The notes under the pieces were generated by a model. It was not told the origin of the DNA. It worked only from the letters and a program-made list of their open reading frames with translations, and ran no database searches. A program made the position numbers and the translations under genes. Below are positions 1 through 11,401 of a stretch of 64,000 nt of DNA, one piece after another (the first letter of the stretch is position 1; every line of letters starts with the position of its first letter). The DNA comes from Adenophora triphylla var. japonica. Lineage: Eukaryota; Streptophyta; Magnoliopsida; Asterales; Campanulaceae. The stretch spans positions 445,001-509,000 of the forward strand of contig JAFEMH010000749.1 in NCBI GenBank assembly GCA_022495995.1, given 5' to 3'.

Positions 1-238
1 AAAAAAGAAAGTTTATATTAATAAAATATTGACCCTATCCCACCCAAAAATCCACTAATCTCTTAATTACTAATCCTAATTCAATTTAATTTTCACCCAC
101 CCAATTTAATTTCACCCACCTAATTTAACTTTATCCATTCTCAAACTTTTCTCTGTCTATCTTTCTCTCTCTCATTTTCATTCACGAATCTCCCTTATCC
201 CCAATTCCGCCGCTCATCATCGTAAACCATAGATCTAC

Positions 239-724
239 ATGGATCCAATCTATTTAACCAAAAATACTACAAATCCATGTTCATCTGAGATACCTTATTC
301 TTGTCGCGATTTATTATTGAACGACGAAGTAGATCGGGAGGTTCATCTTTGGCCGACACAGTTGTGTCGGAGATGCCACCATCCCAACTTGAGAATAACT
401 TGTTCCCTTGTGACGATAAGCATATGTTGCCTGATTCTTCACCACCGTCGTCGTCCGTCTCTCGATCTTTTGGCCGACATTTTCGTGTCGGGGACAGTTT
501 TAGCCGACGAATTGGTGCCGAAAACTTTATCAAAATCGGAGTACGAGGCCTTGGAGAAGGAATACGAGGAACGCATCGGTTGGCATTCAATGAACAAATT
601 TTCTATGGTGAAGGATTACAAAACCGACGGGTCTAACTCATCTCCTGAATACTCGTATGATGTTTTGTCGTTCGCCCACTTAATTAAGCCAAACTCAGAA
701 GAAAGTGATGATGATACCAAGTAA
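239..724 (+). CDS. hypothetical 161-residue protein
   Basis: An open frame starts at the first ATG after a pyrimidine-rich leader (about 120-235) that looks like a plant 5' UTR. I do not recognise the protein. The middle has a hydrophobic stretch (near residues 55-70) rich in Cys, Ile and Leu, and the C-terminal third is charged and ends in an acidic tail (EESDDDTK). The reading frame crosses two short hairpins (near 355-374 and 471-488) with CCGACA/TGTCGG stems. No intron or domain is visible. It could be a real small gene, a captured gene fragment or a chance ORF; other frames over the same stretch are also open, which weakens the call. Confidence 0.3.
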   Translation: MDPIYLTKNTTNPCSSEIPYSCRDLLLNDEVDREVHLWPTQLCRRCHHPNLRITCSLVTISICCLILHHRRRPSLDLLADIFVSGTVLADELVPKTLSKSEYEALEKEYEERIGWHSMNKFSMVKDYKTDGSNSSPEYSYDVLSFAHLIKPNSEESDDDTK

Positions 725-940
725 TGTGAAGGTCATTTCTTTACTTCTTTCTTATTTTATGTTCATTTTGATGTTGGGAGTTTCTAAGAATACAATTAGG
801 CTTTTGGAATAATTGTATTGTGTGTAAAATGATGAATTTGTGCTCTTATTTAACATTATGTGATGAAAACATAGTCTATCTTGGATCTGAATTGATGAGC
901 TGGTAGTTTGTTAACTAGTGTGTGAATTTTTCATATCTCT

Positions 941-1100
941 ATGATGATTAATTTTTGAGAGATTTCAGTGACGATTTATTTCTGAGAGAAATCTTGGCAA
1001 ACATGGCTCTATGATGATTAATTTCTGAGAGATCTCAGTGATGATTTTTTTATGAGAGAAATCTTGGCAAACATGGCTCTATGATGATTAATTTCTAAGA
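941..1100. repeat. 70-bp tandem repeat, about 2.3 copies
   Basis: Copies begin at 941, 1011 and 1081 with the same ATGATGATTA start, so the period is exactly 70 bp. Each contains two related TGAGAGA segments and the string TTGGCAAACATGGCTCTA. The third copy is truncated after about 20 bp. Confidence 0.9.
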
Positions 1101-1130
1101 GTAACAATTTCCATTAAACAAAAGGAAATT

Positions 1131-1223
1131 TTTTGCCATTTTAAAGGCTTACAAAAGTTTTGTCATTCTAAATGCATACAAAAGTTTTGCCATTTTAAGG
1201 CTTACAAAAGTTTTGGCATACAG
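1131..1223. repeat. 27-bp tandem repeat, about 3.4 copies
   Basis: The unit is roughly TTTTGCCATTTTAAAGGC followed by TTACAAAAG, repeated at 1131, 1158 and 1185, with a partial copy from 1211. It lies between the 70-bp repeat and the C-terminal end of the mariner transposase, so it may belong to the poorly defined left end of that element. Confidence 0.85.
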
Positions 1224-1293
1224 AAATTCATACCTAGTTTAAATCTACCAACATGCCTTCTAGTCCATTTGCTTGCCCATGTTCCATTAGATA

Positions 1294-2722
1294 TCAAATA
1301 CTTTCCCTCACTAGTTGTGGTTGTACATATTGGTCATTTGAAAGCAGTCCCAATTTTTCTATTGCATCTATTCCATCGTGTGGAAGTGAGAAGTTGTTTT
1401 TCCCCTTTGTCTCCATGATTTTGATCATGGTACTTTGCAAGCTTATAAAAATCTTGTTCAATGTGCTTTGTTCGAGGCTTGCAAATGAGTTATGAACTGC
1501 TAGGACCAACTCATCAACTGTTCTTGTGTCGGAAGTTCTCTTGAGTGTATCTATGGACCTAAACTAGCCCAGGTCATTTATATTGGTATCGGGGGACTTT
1601 GGAGGCTGGAATACTATGCTTATGTTGAAACCATTAGCAGTTTCTACTGCTCTGAATTCATCATCATCAATGCGGATATGAGGGGGAGCATTGTCCCATT
1701 GAATAACAATATCCTTGCTTTCATTTTCTATTTTCTGGCCACTTTTCTTTGATTGAAGGGATAATCTGCAATCAAAACATCAATTGAGTAGATTGGTCTA
1801 CTTACAGCACATATGAACATAACTTTTGTAACTTGCATGTTGATTCCATCAAGTGGTTTTGTGACCATTGTTCCAGCTGGTTTGTTTTGAATTGAAAAAC
1901 ATGATTTTTTTTAAAAGAAGCTTACATGGTTGAGCATCATGGCTTTTGTATCTTGCCTGTTGATTCCATCAAGTGATTTTGTGACCATTGTTCCAGCTGG
2001 TCTGTTTTGACCGTTTCTTTTTGCTGGGGCTGATTTGGTAAATGGCCACACTCAATCTTTCCATCAAACACTAAATCTCCATTAATTGAGTAGATTGATC
2101 TACTTACAGCACATATGAACATAACTTTGGGAACATATCTTTTACTTTGGCATGATATATGTGGTTTTTCTTCTCCTGGACACATGTAGTACCTAGTTGT
2201 ACATTCTGTCATTTGAAACCATTTTTCATCAACATATACTACATGTGTCATGGGTTTGAACTTCGGTTTATTTGCTTCTCTGTCAAATGCTAGTGCATCA
2301 ACACTAAATCTGAGTCTTGCTAGTTCATTTGAAAAGTTTAAAGCTGGCTTCATGGCATTTGTGTGGGATCTGATCTCACCATCTTTTTTCCACCTCTCTA
2401 TTGTGCTTTTACCTACTCCCAACCCATGTGCTAAATTCCTTATTGTATTTCTTTTTGAAAAGGGAATAGCCTTCATTTTATCAACATCTAACTGAACTCT
2501 CTTACCTCTTTCATTTGTTTTTTTTTGTTTTTTTTTGTTTGTTAAACAAACAAGAACTCCAAGTGACTGTTGCTTTTTGACTTGAGCCCAAGTGACCCAA
2601 GCTGTCCTCTTGCTAATTCCAAACTTTTTAGAAGCTTTTGTAGCCAAGCCTCTTGGAAGAACTCCATCTTCAGCAGAGAATAATAGAAAGTGGGCCAGCA
2701 AATTCCTTTCTTCCTTGGTCAA
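1294..2722 (-). pseudogene. mariner-like transposase, DD39D type, broken
   Basis: The N-terminal part is open from 2722 to 1937 and holds a helix-turn-helix-like region and the first catalytic block VYVDEKWF (Asp codon 2228-2230). The second block reads DNAPPH (Asp 1693-1695) and the third NDLG (Asp 1573-1575). The last two Asp codons are 40 codons apart, that is 39 residues between them, exactly the DD39D spacing of plant mariner transposases. A TAG stop follows NDLG at 1564-1566. A C-terminal segment continues to a stop near 1294. Between blocks one and two the gene is scrambled: 1823-1890 repeats 1943-2010, and 1788-1832 repeats 2088-2132, both at high identity. No functional protein can be read from it. 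Confidence 0.85.
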
Positions 2723-3182
2723 GTTTTTTTATTTTTGTAGAAGCTTTTTGAAGAAGGTTTATGAAGAAATGGTGTTCTGGGTTTATTTTCAAACTTTTGG
2801 TTTCAAATTTTGGATGAAATGAAGACAGACTTCCACTAATAGGTTGTCTTAAGTAAATTAGGAGGGAAGAAATGGAGGCAAAAATGTAATTTAAATTTTT
2901 TGGGCTTCAATTTTAAACTTTTCAGATTTAACTGGGTTTGTAATTATAAATACTCCTATTAATGTTAAAATTTGGATTGTGACTGTTTTTTTTACAGTAA
3001 ATAATTCAGTGGTCTTAAGGAAAATTCAAAATTTGGAGGGAAGGATTAGGGAGATTTGACTAAAATTCAGATCTCTGTTAATCCTTACTAATCCCTCCCA
3101 CTTTGTGTACTATTTATCAAAATCATATTCCTTAATTTGCGTGTAAATATTAACTGTGCGGGTTGTAGCGGGACGGAGGGAG
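1294..3182 (-). mobile_element. plant mariner-like element (Tc1/mariner, Stowaway-type end), inactive
   Basis: A degraded transposase gene reads on the minus strand. The 5' end of the element is marked by GGGACGGAGGGAG ending at 3182, followed by TA at 3183-3184. On the minus strand this is CTCCCTCCGTCCC, the usual terminus shared by plant mariner and Stowaway elements, and TA is the target duplication of this superfamily. I could not find the matching terminus on the left, so 1294 only marks the end of recognisable coding sequence. Several internal duplications have rearranged the middle of the element. Confidence 0.8.
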
Positions 3183-3184
3183 TA

Positions 3185-4780
3185 CTCATTTTCACTTTGC
3201 ATGATCGCGTAAATTTTTTCCAAAGGTGGCAACTCAGTTAACCGCGAGTCCTAGATTGCAACCTAGCACCAAACAATGTTAGAAATTTAACATTTTAGTC
3301 ATGTGCATGTCATGTGAGAGTTATTTTGGTCATTCTTATTTTTAATTCAAATAATTATTTAATATATCATTTTCTTTAAATGAATAAGTATTATTAAATC
3401 AAAATTACATAGTATTTATTAATTTAAATTATAATTAAATTTTTTTTTTTTTTGAAAGAATAATAAAAAAATATCGAAAATAAAAATTTTGTAGGTGAAA
3501 TTATTTTATTTTAGATTAATAAAAAAGCATATAATAAGTAACCAAAAAAAACATTAAGAAACACTTATATATCTAGATTCATCCCCCCTACATTCACCAT
3601 CACTTTTGCCTAATCACCCTAACCTTGGTCAAAGAAGACCAGGTCTCCGGATTTTTTTCAAGATTAATCTTTGAATTTGGGGAAATTATTTATATTTAAT
3701 GTTTAAATCTATGTTTGGATTTGTTATTTGGTGTTTATGTTTGAGTTTGAATTGAAGAACAAGATTTGATTTTGATTTGATTTTTCAAATGGATTTTGAA
3801 TCCAATAATGGTGTCGGTAGATTGTGGTGGCGATATGATGGTGGTACTGGATTAATGGAGTTATTAGTGGTTCTAGCTGGTTTTTTTTTTCAAGTTTAAA
3901 TGACATAAAAGCCCTTCTCTTTTTCATCAAAAATTCAAAATAGTCCTCACATGAAGAACAAATTCCTCCAACCACGAATTGGAGGTAACTTTTATTTAAC
4001 CTATGTTGAATAGTATTTAATTATTTCTATCTTTTTTCTCATTCTTATTCTTACTCAACAGTCTTAATTATTATTTTTATGCTTCAATTGTATGTTAAGA
4101 TACTTTTGGCATTTGAATTTATTTGATTATAAATCGTTGCACTCACGTTGATGATTTATACGTTAACCATTGTTGAGAAAATTAGATTCAATTGATGACG
4201 GATCAAGAAGTCAAACGAATCTAGGTTCTTATGTTTTTATGTTTTAAATTAAATCTTTTGAATGTTTGTACCAACTGACCAAGAAGGTATAAAAAAGATA
4301 AAGATATTAGGGTTGCAATCCGCACACCAAACGTTTCAACCCTAATCTTTGATGAACGAACCATAGAATGAGATTGAAATATTTATTTATAAAAATAGCA
4401 TAGTAGTGAATTGGTCATGTGTAAGATAATTGTAAATACTTATTCTGCTAATCCTAACATTTATACTCTAATTCATGTTGATCACCTATCTTATATTATT
4501 TTTATTGCTTTTATAATAGTTAAATAACTTAGAGTTAATCCAGGTCTCTGTGATTCGACTCTCGTATTTTGCATATTGCTATAACGATAGCTTGTGCACT
4601 TGCGAGGTATTATAATTTTGTCTATCAAGTTTTTGACATGCACGTGACTAAAATATGTTAAATTTCTAACGTCGTTTGGTGATAGGGTTCAAATAGGGAC
4701 TTGCGGTTAATTGAGGTGCCACCCTGGGACAAAATTCGGGCGAGGGTTCAAAGTGGGAATAGATATATACTTTAGGGGGT
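3185..4780. mobile_element. non-autonomous DNA transposon with long terminal inverted repeats
   Basis: The left arm (about 3190-3313) and the reverse complement of the right arm (about 4637-4775) align over roughly 120 bp. Shared landmarks include CACTTTG, GGTGGCA, TTAACCGC, TAGAAATTTAACAT and GTGCATGTCA. The interior (3314-4636) is AT-rich with no convincing coding region. The left arm starts right beside the mariner terminus, so the mariner may have landed in or next to it. I cannot define a target duplication, so the superfamily is open; Mutator-like is possible from the long arms. Confidence 0.7.
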
Positions 4781-6461
4781 CAAACATATTTTGGCCTACA
4801 ATTTATGTGTGAGTGTGTGACATTTTATCAATTCCTATGGCCCATTAAATTCCCCTCTTCAAAATCGCCCATGGTCTTTAGATTCACTCGCATTCGTGCT
4901 ACAAAAACAAAAACAAAAATAAAATCAATTTCAGCTCGTCTCTTTGATAGTCAACTACCATAACCCAAAATAAATTGATAGCCAAATATCATAAGCCAAG
5001 AAAAACCTCTAACATAACTATCAAAGAGTTTTTCAGTCCAAAATTAACAAAACAAAAAATGAATGCAAACACCTTTGAGACATAACTAACACAATTTGTT
5101 CGCCCTAAATTTGTTGGGACGATTTTAATCCAAGTAGTACATGTCCCTATATCAGATGCACGTAAGAAGAAATAACACTCAAGCAACAATATCATATGAA
5201 AACAATAAACAAGACAAGGACACATGTTTTGTTCACCCAATTTGTCACACGATCGGATTACGTATGGGGGCACTACCACTGAATATTCACAGATATCACA
5301 ATTTGTAGTGTTGCAATAAAGCCCATGAACTCATCCATTGAGTCATCACTTTCCCTACGAAACACACACTCGCATACACAGCCCCTAGATGTGCATGCAT
5401 TCCACCATCAATAGAATGCCCCTAAGAGAACCTCAAATGCATGCACCACCTTTGACTCTTTTGTGGATCTCACATATTCTCTTTGTCATTTTTTCCTTGC
5501 GCACAATATTCCAGGCAATCACTTCGCTAAAATAGGATACTAGTCAACCCCCCTAAGGATCATAAACTCTGCATAGGAAATAAAACCTGCGGCAACAAGG
5601 AATCTGACTTACTGGCCTATGTGTCCGAACCATTCAATCATATAGCCTTTAGAGTGATTACCTTCTCATTGCCCAAAACTGCACCACTCTTTGTAATCCA
5701 TGCGACCACCCATGTGGTCACATGGTTTTTTGGGTGACTATTTCTCTTCCTTTCTTCCCACGCAAATCAAATCCTTTATTTTCTATCTGGCTTCAATCCC
5801 AACAATCTCCCTCCTTGAGATAAACCGATTCTCGTGACTACCCTCGTTTACCTCCTACCCAATAATGACATTCAAACAAAATTGTCATCCAGACGAGTTT
5901 GGAGGGATTTTAGGTGTTGATCAAAGGTTGAAGATGGGGTTTATGAGTCATTTTCTATTTCAAAGGCATTAGTTAAATTTCGGTTAATTTTATTGACAAA
6001 TTTATTAAATTTTTAACAATTGTTAGTTACGTGATGACACGTGACCCTCACACGTTAAATAATTGACAGTTCAATTAACGAAGTAAGAACACTACAAAAA
6101 AATGTTACTTGAATGACGACATTGCAAAAAATTTAACTCCAATAAGGACATTGCGAAAACATGATTTTTTTAATGACCAAAATATGAATTTTGCCTTTAC
6201 AGATTATAACTCTTATAACTAAAGTAAAGAGCAAAAATATACTTATAATTCACACACTCAAATTAATTTATCTTCTTCGTCTCTTAGAACTTTTTTAAGT
6301 GAGCTTGAGTATAAATTCTCATGAGCAACTACCAAATTTTAAATTTTTCTATCACCTACATAAGATTGGCTTCACAACAAATGGAAGAAATGATCATTAA
6401 ACTAATATTAAGGGTTCGAGTAGGGGTGCCAATCAGTGTTGCGAGTCGAAGATTTATCTAT
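4781..6461. other. no gene recognised; anonymous AT-rich sequence
   Basis: Short ORFs here have no recognisable motif. The stretch at about 5940-6200 (TTAACAATTGTTA, then ACGTGATGACACGTGACCC and ACATTGCAAAA-type strings) reminds me of plant Mutator-like ends, but I find no partner arm. Confidence 0.5.
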
Positions 6462-6751
6462 GGTGGTGTAAGTACCCAAATCTGACTCACATCCATCAAT
6501 CTAAGTTTCCTAGCAATTTCCCAAACTTTCATGAAGTTTAGGGGAAATTCAGGAACTTTTCTTTACCTTTTGAGCAAGGAAGGACCTACCAAGAATTACA
6601 AAACTGGATAGGACCTCGCTGAAAAGAAGCTTCCAAATCTGCCACCTTGCCTTGTTCTAGAAACAGGATGAGTCGACAGAAGATTGGGTCGCACGGCCTC
6701 TTTTAGCGCAGAATCCGATCGCGCGACCTTATCCGTAGCCTAGCAGAAACC

Positions 6752-6760
6752 TATAAATAG
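6752..6760 (+). promoter_or_regulatory. TATA box of Tat-A left LTR
   Basis: TATAAATAG lies about 285 bp into the LTR, and the same string is at 28816-28824 in the right LTR. This is a standard plant TATA sequence and is the likely RNA polymerase II core promoter that starts the genomic RNA. Confidence 0.6.
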
Positions 6761-7370
6761 AGACCTTCTCTATCTCATTTGATAGACACAGTTTTGATAG
6801 AAAAGTTACTCTGCAGAAATAACTACTCAAAATACTCTCTCCTAAGACATAGCAAACTTGTCTCTCTCCTAAATTAATCCCAACCTAATCTATTTCAAAT
6901 AGATCTAGCCCAGAAGAACACTCCTAAGAAGATAGAGAAGCACCAATATTGATAATCTCTCCTTCTTTCCATCTCTAATCCACTCTTATATTCTCACATT
7001 CTCTTGCTAATTGTTGATTACCTTCCCTTATGCTCTAAAGTTCTAATCTTTAATCATGTAGATCCTTACTTCCCTTCCCTAAACACAAATGACTCATGGA
7101 GATCCTCTCCCTAGGATGAACAAGATCCCACAAGTGGCTTGTTCTAGGGATGATCTACCAAAAGAGGATGTGACCCCCTTTTATATTTATGTTTAAAAAT
7201 GCAATCTTTAAGTGTTAAATGTCCTCCCCTTTCCTAGATCTAGCTTTTCCTATGATTGTCCACCTATTGAGGTATTAAGGGCATAGGAAAAGTCACAAAG
7301 ATCCAATCTTTATATATTTCACTCTTAGATTCATGACCCCCCTTTGTCCCTTTTAGCATCTCAAATGGGG

Positions 7371-7502
<132 letters not shown>

Positions 7503-8319
7503 GTTGATGAGGAGGGTTATGGCTTCACCACGTGGACAAGTTTAGGCAAACTCTTGATTTTGGAGAAGCCACGTCATCACTATCTCAAAATCTATATGAC
7601 TTTTGGTATTCTCCTTATTAGCTAATACTATCTATAACTAAATAAAAGCTGAAGTGCAAAGCACATCAGCATACCCACTTTTTTCCCGCTCAAACTAGCA
7701 CCTAGACTGAAAAGAGACCAGATTCATTCTCCCTTAATATCAGTTACCAAGTACACATCTCATATATAGCAATCATTATTCCCAAATTGCCCTTATCACA
7801 TGTAGCTTACAAAATAAGCTGTCCATTTATATTCCACTATTTTTTTCGATCTCTCTCCTTCCTCTCCAACGTCACTTCCCCCCAAATAACCTCACTCTCT
7901 GCTACAATGCCTTTTCCCCTCTCTATTTTTCCATGGTCGTTGTCAGTCCCTCTCCTCCTCTCTCCCTTCTTCCATGACCATTGTCGCTCTCTCTCCCTCC
8001 TCTTCTTCTTCTTCTTCTTCTTTCTGCCTTGGCTACATCTTATCCACCATACGATTCCCTCACAAAATCCTCCATTTTTCACCTATTACCACCCTTAACA
8101 CCATCACTAGAAGAACTAAGCTACTCGCGGTTGAGTCTGATTTGCTGCGATTTGTTTTCGTTGACGTTCTTTTGAATCAATTTGATTTTCCGCCTTGATT
8201 CATTCTTGAGCAGAGCAAGTAATTGTCTTTTTTCAATCTCAGATTTCCTAGGATCTGTAGCTATTGCGCATAGGAAAGATCTTTGATATAAACCCTAATT
8301 TTTGTTCGATTCGTAAGCG

Positions 8320-9800
8320 ATGGGGGTTTACAACGATGCCTTCCTGCGCAACAATAACAACGCCGTTCAAGCTCGCACCAAGCAAGTCAACCGTGCCAAT
8401 GTTATTCAAATGAAGCTCGTATGTTTCTCTGATCAAATCTCTTACCACTTGTTCATGCATTTTTATTTTTGGTTGCAGTTTTCGTTGTTTGGATTGAATT
8501 TTCGCGTTTGTAGACCTAGGTTGGTTTGATTTTTAGCATGATTTGTTTGATATTGGTTTGATTCGTGTTAAAGTTATGCGGTAGTTAAGCTTTTGTTCAT
8601 CTGATTTGGATTAAATTATAGTGGTTGTTGGTAAGATTGGAGACATTTATACATGGGATTTAAGATTAATATCTATTTTATACCGAGTGCTTCAATCTAG
8701 TAATTCCTGAAAATTTCTGATTCACTTTAAGAAAGAACTTTGGATTTTTGGGCAAAGTCACCCAACTGGCCTAACAAACAACCTTTTAAAACTTTTTGAG
8801 CCCCGACCTCCTTTGGAGTACAAGCCACATCCAGAGAAGAGAAAGTGCCCACAATATACAGGTTCTTACCCTTGGTGTTTGAATTTTGTCACTTATCGTT
8901 CGTTTCCTCAGAGCTCTAATTACTTTTTTTTCCCATTTGAAAGGTATGGCCCAGTTTGTTATTAAGTTTCTTTGAGCAGAGTGATCAGAATATGCTCCGC
9001 TGTTCAAAAGGGTGAAACTCCGTAAGATGCCGATTTTGCAGTACCATGGTTCTCTTGGATTTTCTCTATCAAACTTCGGCTTGTTTCGGTACAGGGGTAT
9101 ACTCTTGATTCAGGGGTTGATCTTACTGTCCACGACCCTCCCTTCTATTAAATAATTCTTAGATTTAGTTTTGGTGAATTGATTCAGCTGACAACTCAAT
9201 TAAGCTTTATATCTCCTTAAAAAAAAAAAGCTTTAGATCTCCTAATCTTGTGAATATATGTGGGAAGTAAAAGTTAGTATTGCCGATAATATTCCATGGG
9301 TACTGATGCTGACATCTGCATCATTGAGTCTGATATTTTTATCACAGGATAGATTTTATTTTTATGATAAAAAATATCCACGACTGTGTCAGCTTAATAG
9401 GATTTAGTTCTGTATTAAGGATTTCTACGACTATTTTTACATTAGATGCTTACTTGAGCACCGTGCATATTGCACGGTTATAATTCCATTTTTTTGGCCA
9501 GGATCTGCATAAATGGTGGGATCTACTGATCTCTTTTAGATTTCTGGAAATGTTACAGCGTAATAGTAGATGAGGCTATCTTTTGTTTGCTGAATGCAAC
9601 AGGCTGTAGAAGTGGCTTGTACGCTTTGACAAGTGATTGCTGAGAATGTAAATTGTGGCATCTGAAGTGGCAATGTTAAAATTATGCCTAATATGGTTGC
9701 AAGAGTGATTGAGAGTTTACTTTTTCTGTCTTAGGCTTTTCTTTTTGTTCTTAGCTTATAGAAGAGGGCGCAAAGAAGGCTGTTGAGGAACTTGAAAAAT
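8320..9800 (+). pseudogene. captured fragment: first two exons of an unidentified gene
   Basis: An exon at 8320-8418 begins with ATG (MGVYNDAFLRNNNN...) and ends at a GT donor after 33 whole codons. A second exon at 9755-9800 follows an AG acceptor and reads LIEEGAKKAVEELEK in the matching phase before GTAAG. The leader upstream (7840-8319) is pyrimidine-rich like a plant 5' UTR. The peptide looks like a conserved N-terminus but I cannot assign the family. It lies inside the inner Helitron, so it is a transduplicated fragment rather than a working gene. Confidence 0.5.
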
Positions 9801-9975
9801 GTAAGAACCCCCACCCTTCCACCCACCCAAATCTCTTTTTCCTATGCGCAATAGCTACAGATCATATATGCATCAAAAATTAGGGTTTAAACTCTAGAAA
9901 AGGGTTTAACAACTTTTCTCTCATCGTTTGTTATTTTATTTTTTCTTCATGCTCATTTTCATTCTCTTTGTGCAG

Positions 9976-10047
9976 TAGCTTAAGTGGAAATAAGCTCAAT
10001 GGTCCCATTCCTAAATCATTTTCTAAGTTGTTGAATCTCATATCAAT
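9976..10047 (+). pseudogene. captured single exon of an LRR receptor-like kinase
   Basis: The segment between TTTGTGCAG and GTAAG is exactly 72 nt and reads SLSGNKLNGPIPKSF and then SKLLNLIS, a classic plant leucine-rich repeat (LxGNxLxGxIPxxF). Many plant LRR receptor kinase genes encode single repeats on 72-nt phase-compatible exons, so this is one such exon with both splice sites intact. It lies between the unidentified exon pair and the fumarylacetoacetase exons in the inner Helitron. Confidence 0.8.
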
Positions 10048-10346
10048 GTAAGTATTATTAGTTGTTAACTCAAACTGGACTCACTCTTATTACAATATGA
10101 TAAAATATAAGAAAGCTGTATTGTGAAATTTCATTATCTCATAGCACAAAAGTTCCATTAAATAAATTGGGTCTTTCTTGAGTAGGATTTCAGCTGTAAA
10201 ATTTTCAGTTTCCCATTCCTGATGGGCCGGTTCTTTCGATCCTGAAAAGTTAACTCTGTAGGGTGATGATTATTAGATAAAGTGTTTACACAATTTTATG
10301 ATTCTGCTGAGTTCAGATCTTCTTTTTGACACTGTTTTCGTTCTAG

Positions 10347-11401
10347 GTATTGGACACTAACCCAACAACTTGCTCACCATACCATTAATGGTTGTAATTT
10401 GAGGCCTGGTGATCTTCTTGGAACCGGAACAATTAGTGGACCTGTAAGTTTATATCAATCTTTACACTATGATGCCATATGGCTTTCACAGGCGAAGATT
10501 ACTTGTAATCGTTTTGCTGAATCTCAATTGGTGCTGGAATTTTAATAGGAATCAGAATCTTATGGATGCTTGCTAGAGTTAACATGGAATGGAACAAAAG
10601 AGGTGTCTTTAGGTGGAACAAGTCGTAAATTCCTGGAGGATGGAGATGAAGCCATTTTTACCGGCATTTGCAAGGTTTAATCTCTCTCTCCTACTCTATG
10701 GATCATCTTGTTGTTGTATTATCAAGTTTATATGCTAATATAGTAATATGAATAGTAGTTCTATACTACCTAGAAAATAACCCCCCCCCGGGTCCCATAA
10801 TAAACATTCTAACCATCAGGAGAGAGTATTTGTGTGCATGCTTACTTTAAAAAGAGAAAAAAATAGTGTCGATGCAATAAATAGGTGAAGAGTTTAATCC
10901 ATATACGAATTGTTGAAATTTCAAGGTACATAACATTCAGTGAGGGCATAAATTGAAACCCATGATAAAGGTTGTGGTAAAAAATGAAGTAGGACATTTA
11001 TTTTGGGACAACCCAAAAAGGAAATTAAGACGTGTAAATGGGACGGATTGAGTATATACCTCCTGAAAATCCCATGGAGTAGTACACCTTGGAGCAATTT
11101 TTGTTTCATCCTTCTGTCTGATTGTAAAAAATGTAGGCAAAACTCTTTATCCTTGAAAAATTTGATGTTACCCATTATGAGATATTTTTTTCTTCTGTTA
11201 TTCTGTCCCCTCCCCCACTCACGAAAGATTGTTGGTAGACATGGCGTTTAGCATGAATTCATATTCATGGCCTTTTCTCTCGCTATCTGACTTGCGAAGA
11301 CTGACTGACTATTTGACATTGAATTAATATATTTGTAGGGGAATGGTTACAATGTTGGCTTCGGTACATGCTCAGGGAAGATTCTTCAAGCATTACCTTG
11401 A
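10347..11401 (+). pseudogene. FAH: captured 3' end of a fumarylacetoacetase gene (last three exons)
   Basis: Three exons are readable: 10347-10443 ([20 protein letters not shown], then [12 protein letters not shown]), 10549-10674 (ESYGCLLELTWNG through FLEDGDEAIFTGICK) and 11339-11401 (GNGYNVGFGTCSGK to a TGA stop). Each is bounded by AG and GT sites in matching phase. These are the C-terminal motifs of fumarylacetoacetase, the last enzyme of tyrosine degradation, which splits fumarylacetoacetate into fumarate and acetoacetate. The N-terminal domain and the rest of the active site are absent, so no enzyme can be made. The reading frames have no stops, suggesting recent capture. Confidence 0.9.

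Noticed and set aside
3724..3975. Minus-strand 83-residue ORF
   Set aside because: It lies inside an AT-rich non-autonomous transposon and has no recognisable motif.
4989..5279. Minus-strand 96-residue ORF
   Set aside because: Low complexity and hydrophobic by chance; no domain, no leader, no splice context.
5940..6200. Mutator-like terminal region
   Set aside because: Text resembles plant Mutator-like ends, but no inverted partner or target duplication could be found.
7787..8198. Ser/Leu-rich ORFs around the TCT repeat
   Set aside because: These are translations of a CT-rich leader upstream of the captured exon in the inner Helitron.
10921..11251. Overlapping ORFs on both strands
   Set aside because: They lie in the intron between fumarylacetoacetase exons and have no motif.
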